Shown here: piece after piece, positions 33,662-42,337 of the stretch
Layout of the letters: each line of letters begins with the position of its first letter
Position numbering within the stretch: the stretch's first letter is position 1
DNA from: DASYTH01 sp035762905
GTDB taxonomy: Bacteria; Actinomycetota; Actinomycetes; Mycobacteriales; Pseudonocardiaceae
Assembly: GCF_035762905.1 (NCBI RefSeq)
Contig: NZ_DASUCC010000028.1
Coordinates: 62,001 to 126,000, forward strand
Length of the DNA: 64,000 nucleotides
Direction: 5' to 3'
Translations under genes and position numbers: made by a program
The notes under the pieces: generated by a model
The model's database searches: none
The model's input: only the letters and a program-made list of their open reading frames with translations
What the model was told of the DNA's origin: nothing

Positions 33662-34597
33662 ATGAACGGTAGACGGATGGCCGGCCTGGTCGGGTTGATG
33701 CTGGCCGGCGGCATGCTGGCCGGCTGTGGCTCGGGCTCCGAGGCGGGCACGGCGGCCGACAGCGCAGCCGGGGTCGACATGGCCGACCGGAACGCGGCCG
33801 CGCCGGAGATGCCGGTCAAGGCGGAGGGTGGGACCGGCGGCGGGCAGCCTCAGCCCCAACAACAGCAGCAGCAAGAACAACAGAAGCAGGTGAGCCAGCC
33901 GGGCGTGGACCGCAAGCTGGTCCGCACGGCGAGCCTGGAACTGGCCGCACCGGACGTGGTCGACGTGGCCAACAAGGCCCGCCAGATCGCGCTGGACCGG
34001 GGCGGTTTCGCCGGACAGGAGGAGGTTCGGGGCGACACCGCGTCGATCACCCTGCACGTGCCGTCCGACCAGTTCGACCGCACGGTGGCCGAGCTGTCCG
34101 GTCTGGTGGCCCGCGCCGAGGACATCCGGTCCCGCACGATGACCACCGAGGACGTGACCGAGCAGATGGTGGACGTGGAGAGCCGGATCGCCACCCAGCG
34201 GCTGAGCGTCGAGCGGGTGCGCGGGCTGCTGGCCAGGGCGCAGACCGTGGACGAGATCGTCCGGATCGAGAGCGAGGTGACCCGGCGCGAGGCGGAGCTG
34301 GAGTCGCTGCAGAAGCGCCGGGAGACGCTGGCCGGCCAGGTGGCGCTGTCCCGGGTGACGGTCAAGGTCACCAAGGGCGACCCGCCGCCGCCCGCGGCGG
34401 AGGAGGACCGCGGCTTCCTCGGCGCGCTGGCCGGCGGTTGGAACGCGTTCCTGACCACCGGCGGGGTGGTGCTCGAGGTGTTCGGCGCGCTGCTGCCGTT
34501 CCTGGTGGTGCTCGGGATTCCCGGGGTGTTCGCGTACCGGTGGTGGCGGCGGCGCCGGGTGATTCCGGCGGCGGTTCCGCAGGAGGCGAAGGCCTAG
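33662..34597 (+). CDS. DUF4349 domain-containing lipoprotein
   Basis: A 311-residue lipoprotein. Lipobox LAGC ends the signal peptide at about residue 22. A low-complexity glutamine stretch follows (residues 61-76), then the DUF4349 domain with a long coiled coil (about 160-230), and a C-terminal membrane helix (about 270-292) with a basic end (RWWRRRR). It is thus anchored at both ends. Function unknown. GGGAGG lies 5 nt before the ATG. A strong terminator follows. Confidence 0.88.
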   Translation: MNGRRMAGLVGLMLAGGMLAGCGSGSEAGTAADSAAGVDMADRNAAAPEMPVKAEGGTGGGQPQPQQQQQQEQQKQVSQPGVDRKLVRTASLELAAPDVVDVANKARQIALDRGGFAGQEEVRGDTASITLHVPSDQFDRTVAELSGLVARAEDIRSRTMTTEDVTEQMVDVESRIATQRLSVERVRGLLARAQTVDEIVRIESEVTRREAELESLQKRRETLAGQVALSRVTVKVTKGDPPPPAAEEDRGFLGALAGGWNAFLTTGGVVLEVFGALLPFLVVLGIPGVFAYRWWRRRRVIPAAVPQEAKA

Positions 34598-34606
34598 AGA
34601 CGGGTT

Positions 34607-34656
34607 CGCGGGGCGGCTCGAGCGAGGGGGGAGTCGCGATCTCGAGCCGCCCCGCG
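34607..34656 (+). terminator. Strong 16-bp hairpin terminator
   Basis: CGCGGGGCGGCTCGAG (34607-34622) and its exact reverse complement (34641-34656) form a 16-bp perfect stem with an 18-nt loop, 10 nt after the DUF4349 stop codon. No T-run follows. Confidence 0.85.
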
Positions 34657-34972
34657 TCAGGCCCGCCGCAACGGAATCCCTTTGGCGGGGGGCACCCGGG
34701 TTCCCGGCGGGGTGCGGCCCGGCAGGGGAGACGAGCCGCACTGCTTGCTCGTCCGAATCAGGGAGTGCGTGGGAGCTGATTCGGGGAGCGCTGCCAACCT
34801 GTCAGAAGTCGCACAGTTACACAAGGCCACCGCGTCATCCGGCGGAGCGTTATCGCGTTCAGTAAGTAACGATTTGGTCACGAAGTCTGTGAGTGGGTCA
34901 GCTGACACTCTGGCCGCTCCCGGCGTGTACCTCGAATGGGTGAGAGCCCGAGGTTCTGGCACGCTGTCCGCC
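34657..34972 (+). other. 316-bp non-coding region upstream of gpm with several potential RNA stems
   Basis: No gene was found here. After the terminator come two small hairpins (CCCGCC/GGCGGG at 34662/34684; GCACCC/GGGTGC at 34692/34710), then a possible three-way junction: P1 GGCAG/CTGCC (34721/34791), P2 GACGAGC/GCTCGTC (34730/34747) and P3 CCGAATCA/TGATTCGG (34753/34777). The last 130 bp are less GC-rich and should hold the gpm promoter; TCTGGCACGCT (34955-34965) ends 7 nt before the gpm ATG. It could be a small RNA or leader; no known riboswitch class was recognised. Confidence 0.4.
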
Positions 34973-35719
34973 ATGGGCCTTGGGACGCTGGTGCTGCTCA
35001 GACACGGCGAGAGCACGTGGAACGCGAAGAACCTGTTCACCGGATGGGTGGACGTGCCGCTGTCCGAGAAGGGCACCGCCGAGGCCCGGCGCGCCGGCGA
35101 ACTGCTCCGGGAGACCGACACCCTGCCCGACATCGTGCACACCTCGCTGCTGCGCCGGGCCATCGGCACCGCCAACATCGCCCTCGACGTGGCCGACCGG
35201 CACTGGCTCGACGTGCGCCGCGACTGGCGGCTGAACGAGCGGCACTACGGCGCCCTGCAGGGCAAGAACAAGAAACAGGTGCTCGAACAGTTCGGCGAGG
35301 AGCAGTTCATGCTCTGGCGCCGCTCCTACGACACACCGCCGCCGCCGATCGAGCCGGGCACCGAGTTCAGCCAGGACGCCGACCCGCGCTACGCCGGGCT
35401 CGGCGACGCCATGCCGCGCACCGAGTGCCTCAAGGACGTGGTCACCCGGCTGCTGCCGTACTGGGAGACCGCGATCCTGCCGGACCTGCGGGCCGGCCGC
35501 ACCACGCTGGTCGCCGCGCACGGCAACTCGCTGCGCGCCCTGGTCAAGCACCTGGACGGGATCTCCGACGAGGCGATCTCCGGCCTGAACATCCCCACCG
35601 GCATCCCGCTGGTCTACGAGCTCACCGACGACCTGCGCCCGCGCACCCCGGGCGGGCGCTACCTGGACCCGGACGCCGCCGTCGAAGCCGCCCGGGCCGT
35701 GGCCAACCAAGGCCGCTAG
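34973..35719 (+). CDS. gpmA: 2,3-bisphosphoglycerate-dependent phosphoglycerate mutase
   Basis: A 248-residue glycolytic enzyme. The phosphohistidine motif LLRHGESTWN, the ERHYGALQGKNK stretch, the DTPPPP segment and the second His in AAHGNSLRAL are all conserved. It interconverts 3- and 2-phosphoglycerate in the cytoplasm. As in mycobacteria it precedes senX3-regX3, although here two genes intervene. Its TAG stop shares bases with the stop of the convergent regulator gene. Confidence 0.97.
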   Translation: MGLGTLVLLRHGESTWNAKNLFTGWVDVPLSEKGTAEARRAGELLRETDTLPDIVHTSLLRRAIGTANIALDVADRHWLDVRRDWRLNERHYGALQGKNKKQVLEQFGEEQFMLWRRSYDTPPPPIEPGTEFSQDADPRYAGLGDAMPRTECLKDVVTRLLPYWETAILPDLRAGRTTLVAAHGNSLRALVKHLDGISDEAISGLNIPTGIPLVYELTDDLRPRTPGGRYLDPDAAVEAARAVANQGR

Positions 35720-36369
35720 ACCAGGCCCAGTTCGCGGGCGCGGGCGCCGGCCTGGAATCGGGAGGTGGCGCCGAGCGCGGTCATCAGTTCGGCCACCCGG
35801 CGGCGGTAGGTGCGCACCGACAGGGACAGCGTGCGGGCCGCGGTCTCGTCCTTGCAGCCCGAACCGAGCAGCTCGAGGATCCGCGGGGCCAGCCGGCGCA
35901 GCTCGCCGAACTGCGCGTCGTAGGCGTCCAGCTCGGTGGCCGCCCGCCAGGCCGCGTCGAACAGCGAGCCCACCGCGGCCACCACGTCCGGCAGCCGGAC
36001 CACGGTGAAGCTGCGCGGGCCGTGCGCGGTGTCCCCGGCCAGGATCGCCACCCTCCGGTCGATCAGGATGGTCTCGTTGATCTCGTCCGAGGTGATCCGC
36101 ACCTGCGCGCCGAGCCCGGCCATCCGGCGCGCGTGCTGGGCGCCGGCCGGGTCGAGCAGCACCCCCGGCCGGTACAGCTTGCGCACCCCGGCCACCGGCA
36201 GCGTCGCGGAATGCGGCGGCGGCCCGAGCGCGCCTGCGCTCACCCAGGTGTGCAGGTCGTGCGCCGCGCAGGCGATCTCCCGGCGCGCCGAGGTGAACAG
36301 GTGCCAGGTGCGCTCGTAGAGCTCCTGGTGGCCGCGGATCAGCACGGCCTCGTTCCCGCCGGTCGTCAC
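35716..36369 (-). CDS. LuxR-type helix-turn-helix regulator with TrmB/PLD-like sensor region
   Basis: A 217-residue regulator. Residues 1-150 resemble the sensor part of TrmB/phospholipase-D-like regulators (TSARREIACAAHDLHTWV and INETILIDRRVAILAG). The C-terminus is a LuxR-type helix-turn-helix (CKDETAARTLSLSVRTYRRR). It is divergent from an aldo/keto reductase gene with a perfect 14-bp palindrome between them. GTG 36369 was chosen because the upstream frame only offers a TTG. Stop codons of this gene and gpm overlap in CTAG. Confidence 0.8.
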   Translation of the reverse strand: MTTGGNEAVLIRGHQELYERTWHLFTSARREIACAAHDLHTWVSAGALGPPPHSATLPVAGVRKLYRPGVLLDPAGAQHARRMAGLGAQVRITSDEINETILIDRRVAILAGDTAHGPRSFTVVRLPDVVAAVGSLFDAAWRAATELDAYDAQFGELRRLAPRILELLGSGCKDETAARTLSLSVRTYRRRVAELMTALGATSRFQAGARARELGLV

Positions 36370-36409
36370 CGAAGAATTCTCGGCCCGGTCCCCCGGCGGG
36401 TCAAAGATT

Positions 36410-36423
36410 GGCAACTTGTTGCC
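36410..36423. promoter_or_regulatory. Perfect 14-bp palindrome between divergent regulator and reductase genes
   Basis: GGCAACTTGTTGCC is a perfect dyad located 40 nt from each start codon. It is the obvious candidate operator through which the LuxR-type protein controls itself and the aldo/keto reductase. Confidence 0.55.
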
Positions 36424-36464
36424 AGACCCGGGGCCCGGCCCGGCGCCCGGCCCAGGCTGGACCC

Positions 36465-37328
36465 ATGACCAACGAGATCAGCACCGACCCGTGGCTGCTC
36501 GGCGGGGACCTGCCCGTGCACCGGATCGGCTACGGCGCCATGCAGCTCGCCGGCCCCGGCGTGTTCGGGCCGCCGGCCGACGAGGCGGCCGCGCTCGCCG
36601 TGCTGCGCCGCGCGGTCGAGCTGGGCGTCGACCACATCGACACCTCCGACTACTACGGCCCGTACGTGGTCAACGAGCTGATCCGGCGGGCGCTGCACCC
36701 CTACCCCGCGGATCTTGTGCTGGTCACCAAGGTGGGTGCCCGGCGGGACGGGACCGGCGCCTGGCTGCCGGCCAACTCGCCCGCGGAGCTGCGTGCGGCC
36801 GTGCACGACAACCTGCGCCGGCTCGGGCTGGACCGGCTGGACGTGGTCAACCTGCGGATGATGGGGACGAGCGGGCCGGAGGAGGAGCCGATCGCCGAGC
36901 AGTTCACCGCCCTTGCCGAGCTGCGCGAGCAGGGCCTGATCCGGCATCTGGGCGTGTCCAACGCGACCCTGACCCAGCTCGACGAGGCCGCCGCGATCGC
37001 GCCGGTGGTCTGTGTGCAGAACATGTTCAACATCGCGGCGCGGTCGGACGACGACCTGGTCGACGCCTGCGCCGCCCGGGGCGTGGCGTACGTGCCGTTC
37101 TTCCCGCTCGGCGGGTTCCAGCCGCTGCGGCACGCGGCCGCCGAACTGGTGGCGCGGCGGCACGGCGCGACCGCCCGGCAGGTGGCGCTGGCCTGGCTGC
37201 TGCACCGCTCGCCGGCGATCCTGATCATCCCGGGCACCTCGTCGGTGGCCCACCTCGAGGAGAACCTGGCGGCCGGCCGGATCGCGCTCACGGCGGCCGA
37301 TCTGGCCGAGTTGGACACGAACGGGTGA
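36465..37328 (+). CDS. Aldo/keto reductase
   Basis: A 287-residue NADPH-dependent oxidoreductase of the AKR TIM-barrel fold. Catalytic Asp and Tyr are in HIDTSDYYGP and the Lys in LVTKVGARRD. The usual active-site His position (normally in LIH) reads VVNLRMM, as in YdbC-type proteins, so catalysis may differ. NADPH-site residues appear in IIPGTSSVAHLEENL. Likely regulated with the divergent LuxR-type gene. Confidence 0.88.
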   Translation: MTNEISTDPWLLGGDLPVHRIGYGAMQLAGPGVFGPPADEAAALAVLRRAVELGVDHIDTSDYYGPYVVNELIRRALHPYPADLVLVTKVGARRDGTGAWLPANSPAELRAAVHDNLRRLGLDRLDVVNLRMMGTSGPEEEPIAEQFTALAELREQGLIRHLGVSNATLTQLDEAAAIAPVVCVQNMFNIAARSDDDLVDACAARGVAYVPFFPLGGFQPLRHAAAELVARRHGATARQVALAWLLHRSPAILIIPGTSSVAHLEENLAAGRIALTAADLAELDTNG

Positions 37329-37395
37329 ACGGGGTCTGACCGGCGGACGAACATCGACTTCGCGCCTGTCACGGCCGTCACTCGGCCGCCGTGGA

Positions 37396-37427
37396 CTGGT
37401 CCTGATGGACCAGATCCTGCCTACGAT
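37396..37427 (+). promoter_or_regulatory. senX3-regX3 promoter with dyad
   Basis: A 7-bp hairpin-type dyad CTGGTCCTGATGGACCAG (37396-37413) covers the -35 region, and a -10 TACGAT (37422-37427) lies 6 nt before the senX3 GTG. Autoregulation by RegX3 is known in mycobacteria; that this dyad is its site is a guess. Confidence 0.4.
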
Positions 37428-37433
37428 GCGAGC

Positions 37434-38639
37434 GTGACCGACGCTGCGTGGCTGCTGGTGTCGATCGGCGCGGTGCTGATCGGTACCGGCGCCGGTCTGC
37501 TGCTCGGCCGGACGCGCCGCCGGGCCGCCCAGCGCGCACCGGTCGGACCCACCGTGGCCGGGCTGACCCAGCGGGTGGTGCACTCCTCGCACACCGGCAT
37601 CGTGGTGCTCAACCGGTTCGGCGACGTCGTGGTCTACAACCCCCGGGCCGCCGAGCTCGGCCTGGTGCACAACCACCGGGCCGATCCGAGGGCGCGCAAG
37701 GCCGCCGAGCTGGTGCGGGAGACCGGCGAGCCGGTGGAGGTCGACCTGTCCCCGCAGGCCGCCAAGGGCCGGGACCCGCAGGCGGTGCTCGGCGAGGTCC
37801 GGCCACTCGGCGACGGGTTCATCGTGGTCGACGCCGCCGACGAGTCGGACGCGGTTCGGCTGGAGGCCACCCGGCGGGACTTCGTGGCCAACGTCAGCCA
37901 CGAGCTCAAGACCCCGGTCGGGGCGATGGCGCTGCTCGCCGAGGCGGTGCTGGACTCCTCCGACGACCCGGAGGTCCGCCGGTTCACCGGCAAGATCCTG
38001 CGCGAGGCGAACCGGCTGGGCACCCTGGTCACCGAGCTGATCGCGCTGTCCCGGCTGCAGGGCGCCGAGCGGCTGCCCGAGCTGAACACCGTCGAGGTCG
38101 ACGCCGTGGTGCGCGAAGCCCTCGGCCGCTCCGCGCCGGCCATGGAGAGCACCGGCATCGACATCGCCACCGACCAGGACAGCGGGCTGCTGGTGGCCGG
38201 CGACCGGATGCTGCTGGTCACGGCGCTGTCCAACCTGCTGGAGAACGCGATGGCCTACTCCCCGCCGGGCAGCCCGGTGTCGGTCAGCCGGCGGCTGGCC
38301 GACGGGTTCGTCGAGATCTCGGTGACCGACCGCGGCATCGGCATCGCCGACGACGAACAGCAGCGCGTGTTCGAGCGGTTCTACCGGGTGGACAAGGCGC
38401 GCTCCCGGGCCACCGGCGGGACCGGCCTCGGCCTGGCCATCGTCAAGCACGTGGCGGCCAACCACGGCGGCGAGGTCCGGCTGTGGAGCCGGCCGGGCAC
38501 CGGGTCCACGTTCACCCTGCGCATCCCGGCCCAGAGCGTGACCCCGGCGCCGCGGGCCAACGACGACCGGCCCGGCGGCGGCAACACCGCAGCGGCCACC
38601 GCCATGTCCAGCTCGACCGACCGTGGAGGAGCGCTGTGA
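37434..38639 (+). CDS. senX3: Sensor histidine kinase SenX3
   Basis: A 401-residue kinase. One N-terminal membrane helix (about residues 5-25), a PAS-like domain (45-135), HisKA with phospho-accepting H156 (FVANVSHELKTP), and HATPase with DRGIGIADDEQQRVFERFY and GGTGLGLAIV. With RegX3 it controls the phosphate-starvation response. The mycobacterial protein has two membrane helices; only one is evident here. Its stop overlaps the regX3 start. Confidence 0.95.
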   Translation: MTDAAWLLVSIGAVLIGTGAGLLLGRTRRRAAQRAPVGPTVAGLTQRVVHSSHTGIVVLNRFGDVVVYNPRAAELGLVHNHRADPRARKAAELVRETGEPVEVDLSPQAAKGRDPQAVLGEVRPLGDGFIVVDAADESDAVRLEATRRDFVANVSHELKTPVGAMALLAEAVLDSSDDPEVRRFTGKILREANRLGTLVTELIALSRLQGAERLPELNTVEVDAVVREALGRSAPAMESTGIDIATDQDSGLLVAGDRMLLVTALSNLLENAMAYSPPGSPVSVSRRLADGFVEISVTDRGIGIADDEQQRVFERFYRVDKARSRATGGTGLGLAIVKHVAANHGGEVRLWSRPGTGSTFTLRIPAQSVTPAPRANDDRPGGGNTAAATAMSSSTDRGGAL

Positions 38640-39322
38640 CCAGAGTGCTGATCGTCGAGGACGAGGAGTCGTTCGCCGATCCGCTGGCCTTCCTGCTGCG
38701 CAAGGAGGGCTTCACCGCCGCCATCGCCGCCACCGGCCAGCAGGCCCTCGAGGAGTTCGACCGCAACGGCGCGGACATCGTGCTGCTCGACCTGATGCTG
38801 CCCGGCATGAGCGGCACCGACGTGTGCAAGGCGCTGCGCCAGCGGTCCGCCGTGCCGGTGATCATGGTCACCGCCCGGGACAGCGAGATCGACAAGGTGG
38901 TCGGGCTCGAGCTGGGCGCCGACGACTACGTCACCAAGCCGTACTCGGCCCGCGAGCTGATCGCCCGGGTGCGGGCCGTGCTGCGCCGCGGCGGGGAGTC
39001 CGCCGACGGCGAGCTGCTGCCCCAGGTGCTGGCCGCCGGCCCGGTGCGGATGGACGTCGAACGGCACGTGGTGACCGTGGCCGGCCAGGAGATTCCCTTA
39101 CCCCTCAAGGAGTTCGACCTGCTGGAATACCTGCTGCGCAATGTCGGGCGGGTGCTCACCAGGGGCCAGCTGATCGACCGGGTGTGGGGCGCCGACTACG
39201 TGGGCGACACCAAGACCCTCGACGTGCACGTGAAGCGGCTGCGCTCCAAGATCGAGCCCGATCCGTCCGCCCCTCGGCACCTGGTCACGGTCCGCGGCCT
39301 CGGCTACAAATTCGAGTCCTGA
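38636..39322 (+). CDS. regX3: Response regulator RegX3 (OmpR family)
   Basis: A 228-residue regulator. The receiver has phospho-acceptor D52 (LLDLMLPGMSG) and K in TKPYSARE; the C-terminal winged helix contains DLLEYLLRNVGRVLTRGQL and TLDVHVKRLRSKIE. It is coupled to senX3 through a GTGA overlap after a GGAGG site. In mycobacteria it activates phosphate-uptake genes. Confidence 0.96.
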   Translation: MTRVLIVEDEESFADPLAFLLRKEGFTAAIAATGQQALEEFDRNGADIVLLDLMLPGMSGTDVCKALRQRSAVPVIMVTARDSEIDKVVGLELGADDYVTKPYSARELIARVRAVLRRGGESADGELLPQVLAAGPVRMDVERHVVTVAGQEIPLPLKEFDLLEYLLRNVGRVLTRGQLIDRVWGADYVGDTKTLDVHVKRLRSKIEPDPSAPRHLVTVRGLGYKFES

Positions 39323-39356
39323 CCCGATCGGGCGGTCGCCCAGGTAACGTTTCACC

Positions 39357-40298
39357 GTGCGCCTAGGGGTGCTGGACGTCGGTTCCAATACCGTTCACCT
39401 GCTCGTGGTCGACGCCCACCGGGGTGCCGCCCCGGTTCCGGCACGCTCGGAGAAGTCGGTGTTGCGGCTGGCCGAGCGGATCACGTCCAGCGGCAAGTTG
39501 TCCGAAGCCGGGGCCGACGAGCTGGTCCGCACCGTGGCCGCGGCCCGGGCCTCGGCCGACAAGCTGGGCTGCGCGGAGCTGATGGCGTTCGTCACCTCGG
39601 CGGTGCGCGAGGCGGACAACTCGGCCAAGGTGCTGGCCCGGGTGGCCGAGGAGACCGGCGTCGAGCTGCGGGTGCTCTCCGGCGAGGACGAGGCCAGGTA
39701 CACCTTCCTGGCCGTCCGCCGCTGGTACGGCTGGTCCGCGGGCGACCTGCTGGTGCTGGACATCGGCGGCGGCTCGCTGGAGATCGCCGCCGGGGTGGAC
39801 GAGGACCCGGACCTGGCCGTGTCGCTCCCGCTCGGCGCCGGGCGGCTGACCAGGACCAAGTTCACCAGCGACCCGCCCGGCCGGGACGAGATCGACGGCA
39901 TCGCCGAGTGGCTGGCCGACCAACTCGCCCCGGTGGTGAAGAAGCTGGCCAAGCGGGGTGAGCCGGACCGGGTGGTGGCCACCTCCAAGACGTTCCGGTC
40001 GCTGGCCCGGCTGGGCGGCGCCGCGCCGTCCTCGGCCGGGCCGCGGGTGCACCGGGTGCTCACCGAGCCGGGACTGCGCCAGTTGCTGGCGTTCATCTCC
40101 CGGATGTCCGCGGCCGACCTGGCCGAGCTTGAGGGGGTCAGTGCCAGCCGGGCGCACCAGTTGGTGGCCGGCGCGCTGGTGGCGCAGGCCACGATGAGGG
40201 CTCTGTCACGACCGGAGTTCGAGATTTGCCCTTGGGCCCTGCGGGAAGGTGTGATTCTGCGACGGCTCGATCAGACGGACGGTGAGGAGACCTCATGA
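39357..40298 (+). CDS. ppx: Ppx/GppA phosphatase family protein (Rv0496 ortholog)
   Basis: A 313-residue exopolyphosphatase/pppGpp phosphohydrolase with the ASKHA fold: LDVGSNTVHLLVVD and LLVLDIGGGSLEIA are the two phosphate-binding loops. It degrades polyphosphate, fitting the phosphate-sensing genes just upstream. A TAACGT -10 (39345-39350) lies 6 nt before the GTG, suggesting its own leaderless promoter. Confidence 0.92.
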   Translation: MRLGVLDVGSNTVHLLVVDAHRGAAPVPARSEKSVLRLAERITSSGKLSEAGADELVRTVAAARASADKLGCAELMAFVTSAVREADNSAKVLARVAEETGVELRVLSGEDEARYTFLAVRRWYGWSAGDLLVLDIGGGSLEIAAGVDEDPDLAVSLPLGAGRLTRTKFTSDPPGRDEIDGIAEWLADQLAPVVKKLAKRGEPDRVVATSKTFRSLARLGGAAPSSAGPRVHRVLTEPGLRQLLAFISRMSAADLAELEGVSASRAHQLVAGALVAQATMRALSRPEFEICPWALREGVILRRLDQTDGEETS

Positions 40299-40344
40299 CC
40301 TCGCGCGCTGGACGATCCGGCCGGTGTCAGGCACGGTGGAAACG

Positions 40345-41511
40345 ATGAGTCACGAAGGCGGACCCGACAGCACGCAGCAGCGCACCGTCGCCGAGCTGCT
40401 GGCCATGTACGGCGCGGAGAACGCCGACCGGGCGCCGCGCAGGCGCAGGCGGCGCGACGAGGCCTCCGACACGGCGCCGCAGACGATCATCGAACGGGTC
40501 AACTCGGAAAGCTCGAAGCTCACCCCGATCCGGGACGACCAGCCGCCGCCGACCCGCACCTCGCACCGGCCGCGGCCGGCCGCGCACCAGCAGCCCGCGC
40601 ACCAGCAGCCCGCGCAGCAGCTGCCGGTTCCTCCGCGCCCGCCCGCGCCGCAGACCCGGCAGGCGCCGCCGCAGCCGAAGCCGCCGATGCCGCCGAACCA
40701 GCAGCCGCCCCGGCCGCAGCCCTCGCAGCAACTGCCGGCGCCGCAGCGGCCGCCAGCGCCGCCGCAGCAGCCCTCCCAGCAGTTGCCCCGGCCGCAGCCG
40801 TCGCAGCAGCTGCCGGCGCCGCAGCGGCCCCCGGCGCCGCCGCAGCAGCCGTCCCAGCAGTTGCCCCGGCCGGGGATCGCCCAGCCGGTCCCGCCGACCC
40901 GGCCGGTCCCGCCGAACCGCCGGCCCGGGCCGCCGCAGTCCATGCCGTCCGGATCCTTCCCGGTGCCGGGAGCGCCGGCCGCCCCGCCCGGGTCCGGCTA
41001 CTTCCCGGTGCCCCCGCCCCAGCCGGCCCGCCCGCCCGAGCCGTACACCGAGCAGATGCCCCGGGTTCCCGCGGCACCGCCCGCGGCGTTCGGCCCGGCC
41101 GGCGGCGCCGAGCTGCGCAACGGCTTCACCGAGCTGGAAGTCGACGACGACCGGGACGAGGACGGCTACGAGGACTACCCGGACTACGCCGACGACGGCC
41201 CGGACGACGAGTTCGACGACGACCTGGACGACGACGAGAAGACGCCGTCGGCCGGCCGGGAATGGCTGATCATGATCGCCCAGGTGGCGGTCAGCGTGGT
41301 CGGCGGCGCCGCGGTGTGGCTCGGGTTCAACTGGCTGTGGGGCCGTTACCCGCAGGCCGCGCTGGTGGCCGCGCTGGTGGTGATCGTCGGCCTGGTGTGG
41401 ATCGTGCGGAAGATCCGTCGCGCCGACGACCTGCAGACCACGCTGCTCGCCGTCCTGGTCGGCCTGTTCGTCACGGTTTCCCCGGCCGCGCTGCTGCTGT
41501 TGAGCAGGTAG
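40345..41511 (+). CDS. Proline/glutamine-rich membrane protein (Rv0497-like)
   Basis: A 388-residue protein. The N-terminal 35 residues are conserved-looking (TVAELLAMYGAENADRAPRR), followed by about 200 residues of Pro/Gln-rich sequence with an exact internal duplication of 26 residues, an acidic stretch (about 275-300), and two or three membrane helices at the C-terminus (from about residue 310). The long low-complexity part probably sits in the cytoplasm. Position between ppx and the isomerase-like gene equals Rv0497. Function unknown. Confidence 0.83.
   Translation: MSHEGGPDSTQQRTVAELLAMYGAENADRAPRRRRRRDEASDTAPQTIIERVNSESSKLTPIRDDQPPPTRTSHRPRPAAHQQPAHQQPAQQLPVPPRPPAPQTRQAPPQPKPPMPPNQQPPRPQPSQQLPAPQRPPAPPQQPSQQLPRPQPSQQLPAPQRPPAPPQQPSQQLPRPGIAQPVPPTRPVPPNRRPGPPQSMPSGSFPVPGAPAAPPGSGYFPVPPPQPARPPEPYTEQMPRVPAAPPAAFGPAGGAELRNGFTELEVDDDRDEDGYEDYPDYADDGPDDEFDDDLDDDEKTPSAGREWLIMIAQVAVSVVGGAAVWLGFNWLWGRYPQAALVAALVVIVGLVWIVRKIRRADDLQTTLLAVLVGLFVTVSPAALLLLSR
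40711..40866 (+). repeat. Two 78-bp tandem repeats in the proline-rich gene
   Basis: Units 40711-40788 and 40789-40866 encode the same 26 residues (from RPQPSQQLPAPQ to QQPSQQLP) with a few silent differences. The region is prone to copy-number change. Confidence 0.9.
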
Positions 41512-41513
41512 CC

Positions 41514-42290
41514 GTGCCCGAGGTCGGCGTGTCGACGGCGTCGGTGTGGCCGCAGACCGCGGCCACCGCGTTCCTGCTGGCCGCCGAGCTGGGTTACGAC
41601 GGCGTCGAGGTCATGGTGTGGGCCGACCCGATGAGCCAGGACGTGGCGGCGCTGCGCCGGGCGTCCCGGGCGCACCGCACGCCGGTGCTGGCCGTGCACG
41701 CGCCCTGCCTGTTGATCACCCAGCGGGTCTGGTCGCCGGACCCCGAGGTGCGGCTGCGCCGCGCCGTGCAGGCCGCGCAGGACCTTGGCGCACCCACCGT
41801 GGTGATCCATCCGCCGTTTCGCTGGCAGCGTCGCTACGCCGATGCGTTCGTGGACCTGATCCAGGAGCTGGAGGCGGCCAGCGGCGTGGCGATCGCCGTG
41901 GAGAACATGTTCCCGGTGCGCCGGTTCGGCCGGGAGGTGTCGGCGTTCCGTCCGTCGATCGACCCGACCGACGTCGGCTACCGGCACTACACGCTGGACC
42001 TGTCGCACACCTCCGCGGCCGGCACCGACGCGCTCGAGCTGGCCAAGCGGATGGGTGAGGGGCTGCGGCACGTGCACCTGGCCGACGGGTCCGGGCTGCC
42101 CAAGGACGAGCACCTGGTGCCGGGCCGGGGCACCCAGCCGTGCGCCGAGCTGTGCGAGGAGCTGGTCCGCACCGGATTCACCGGCCAGGTCATCCTGGAG
42201 ATCAACACCCGCCGGGTGCGGCAGCCGACGCAGCGCCGCCGGGATCTTGCCGAGGCGCTGCTGTTTGCCCGGTTGCACCTGGGTCAGTGA
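41514..42290 (+). CDS. Sugar phosphate isomerase/epimerase family protein (Rv0498-like)
   Basis: A 258-residue TIM-barrel protein of the xylose isomerase-like/AP endonuclease 2 superfamily. Metal ligands are likely in AVENMFPV (Glu), LDLSHTSAAG (Asp/His), HLADGSGLPKDEH and VILEINTRR (Glu). Substrate unknown. The GTG lies 2 nt after the previous stop, so the two genes are coupled. Confidence 0.83.
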   Translation: MPEVGVSTASVWPQTAATAFLLAAELGYDGVEVMVWADPMSQDVAALRRASRAHRTPVLAVHAPCLLITQRVWSPDPEVRLRRAVQAAQDLGAPTVVIHPPFRWQRRYADAFVDLIQELEAASGVAIAVENMFPVRRFGREVSAFRPSIDPTDVGYRHYTLDLSHTSAAGTDALELAKRMGEGLRHVHLADGSGLPKDEHLVPGRGTQPCAELCEELVRTGFTGQVILEINTRRVRQPTQRRRDLAEALLFARLHLGQ

Positions 42291-42337
42291 CGTTCGGGTT
42301 CCCCCTGGGCGGCGGCGGGGGACGTAAAGTTCCGGGC

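Noticed and set aside
34681..34800. Cyclic di-AMP (ydaO) or cobalamin riboswitch before gpm
   Set aside because: Stems are present, but I could not place the conserved cores of either class in the right order. A covariance-model search would decide.
37368..37381. PHO-box-like direct repeats (GTCAC at 37368 and 37377) ahead of senX3
   Set aside because: The 9-nt period and short match do not fit the 11-nt direct repeats known for PhoP/RegX3 sites.
36366..38465. 699-codon minus-strand frame across the aldo/keto reductase and senX3 genes
   Set aside because: Antisense shadow of recognised genes with no ribosome site and no domain.
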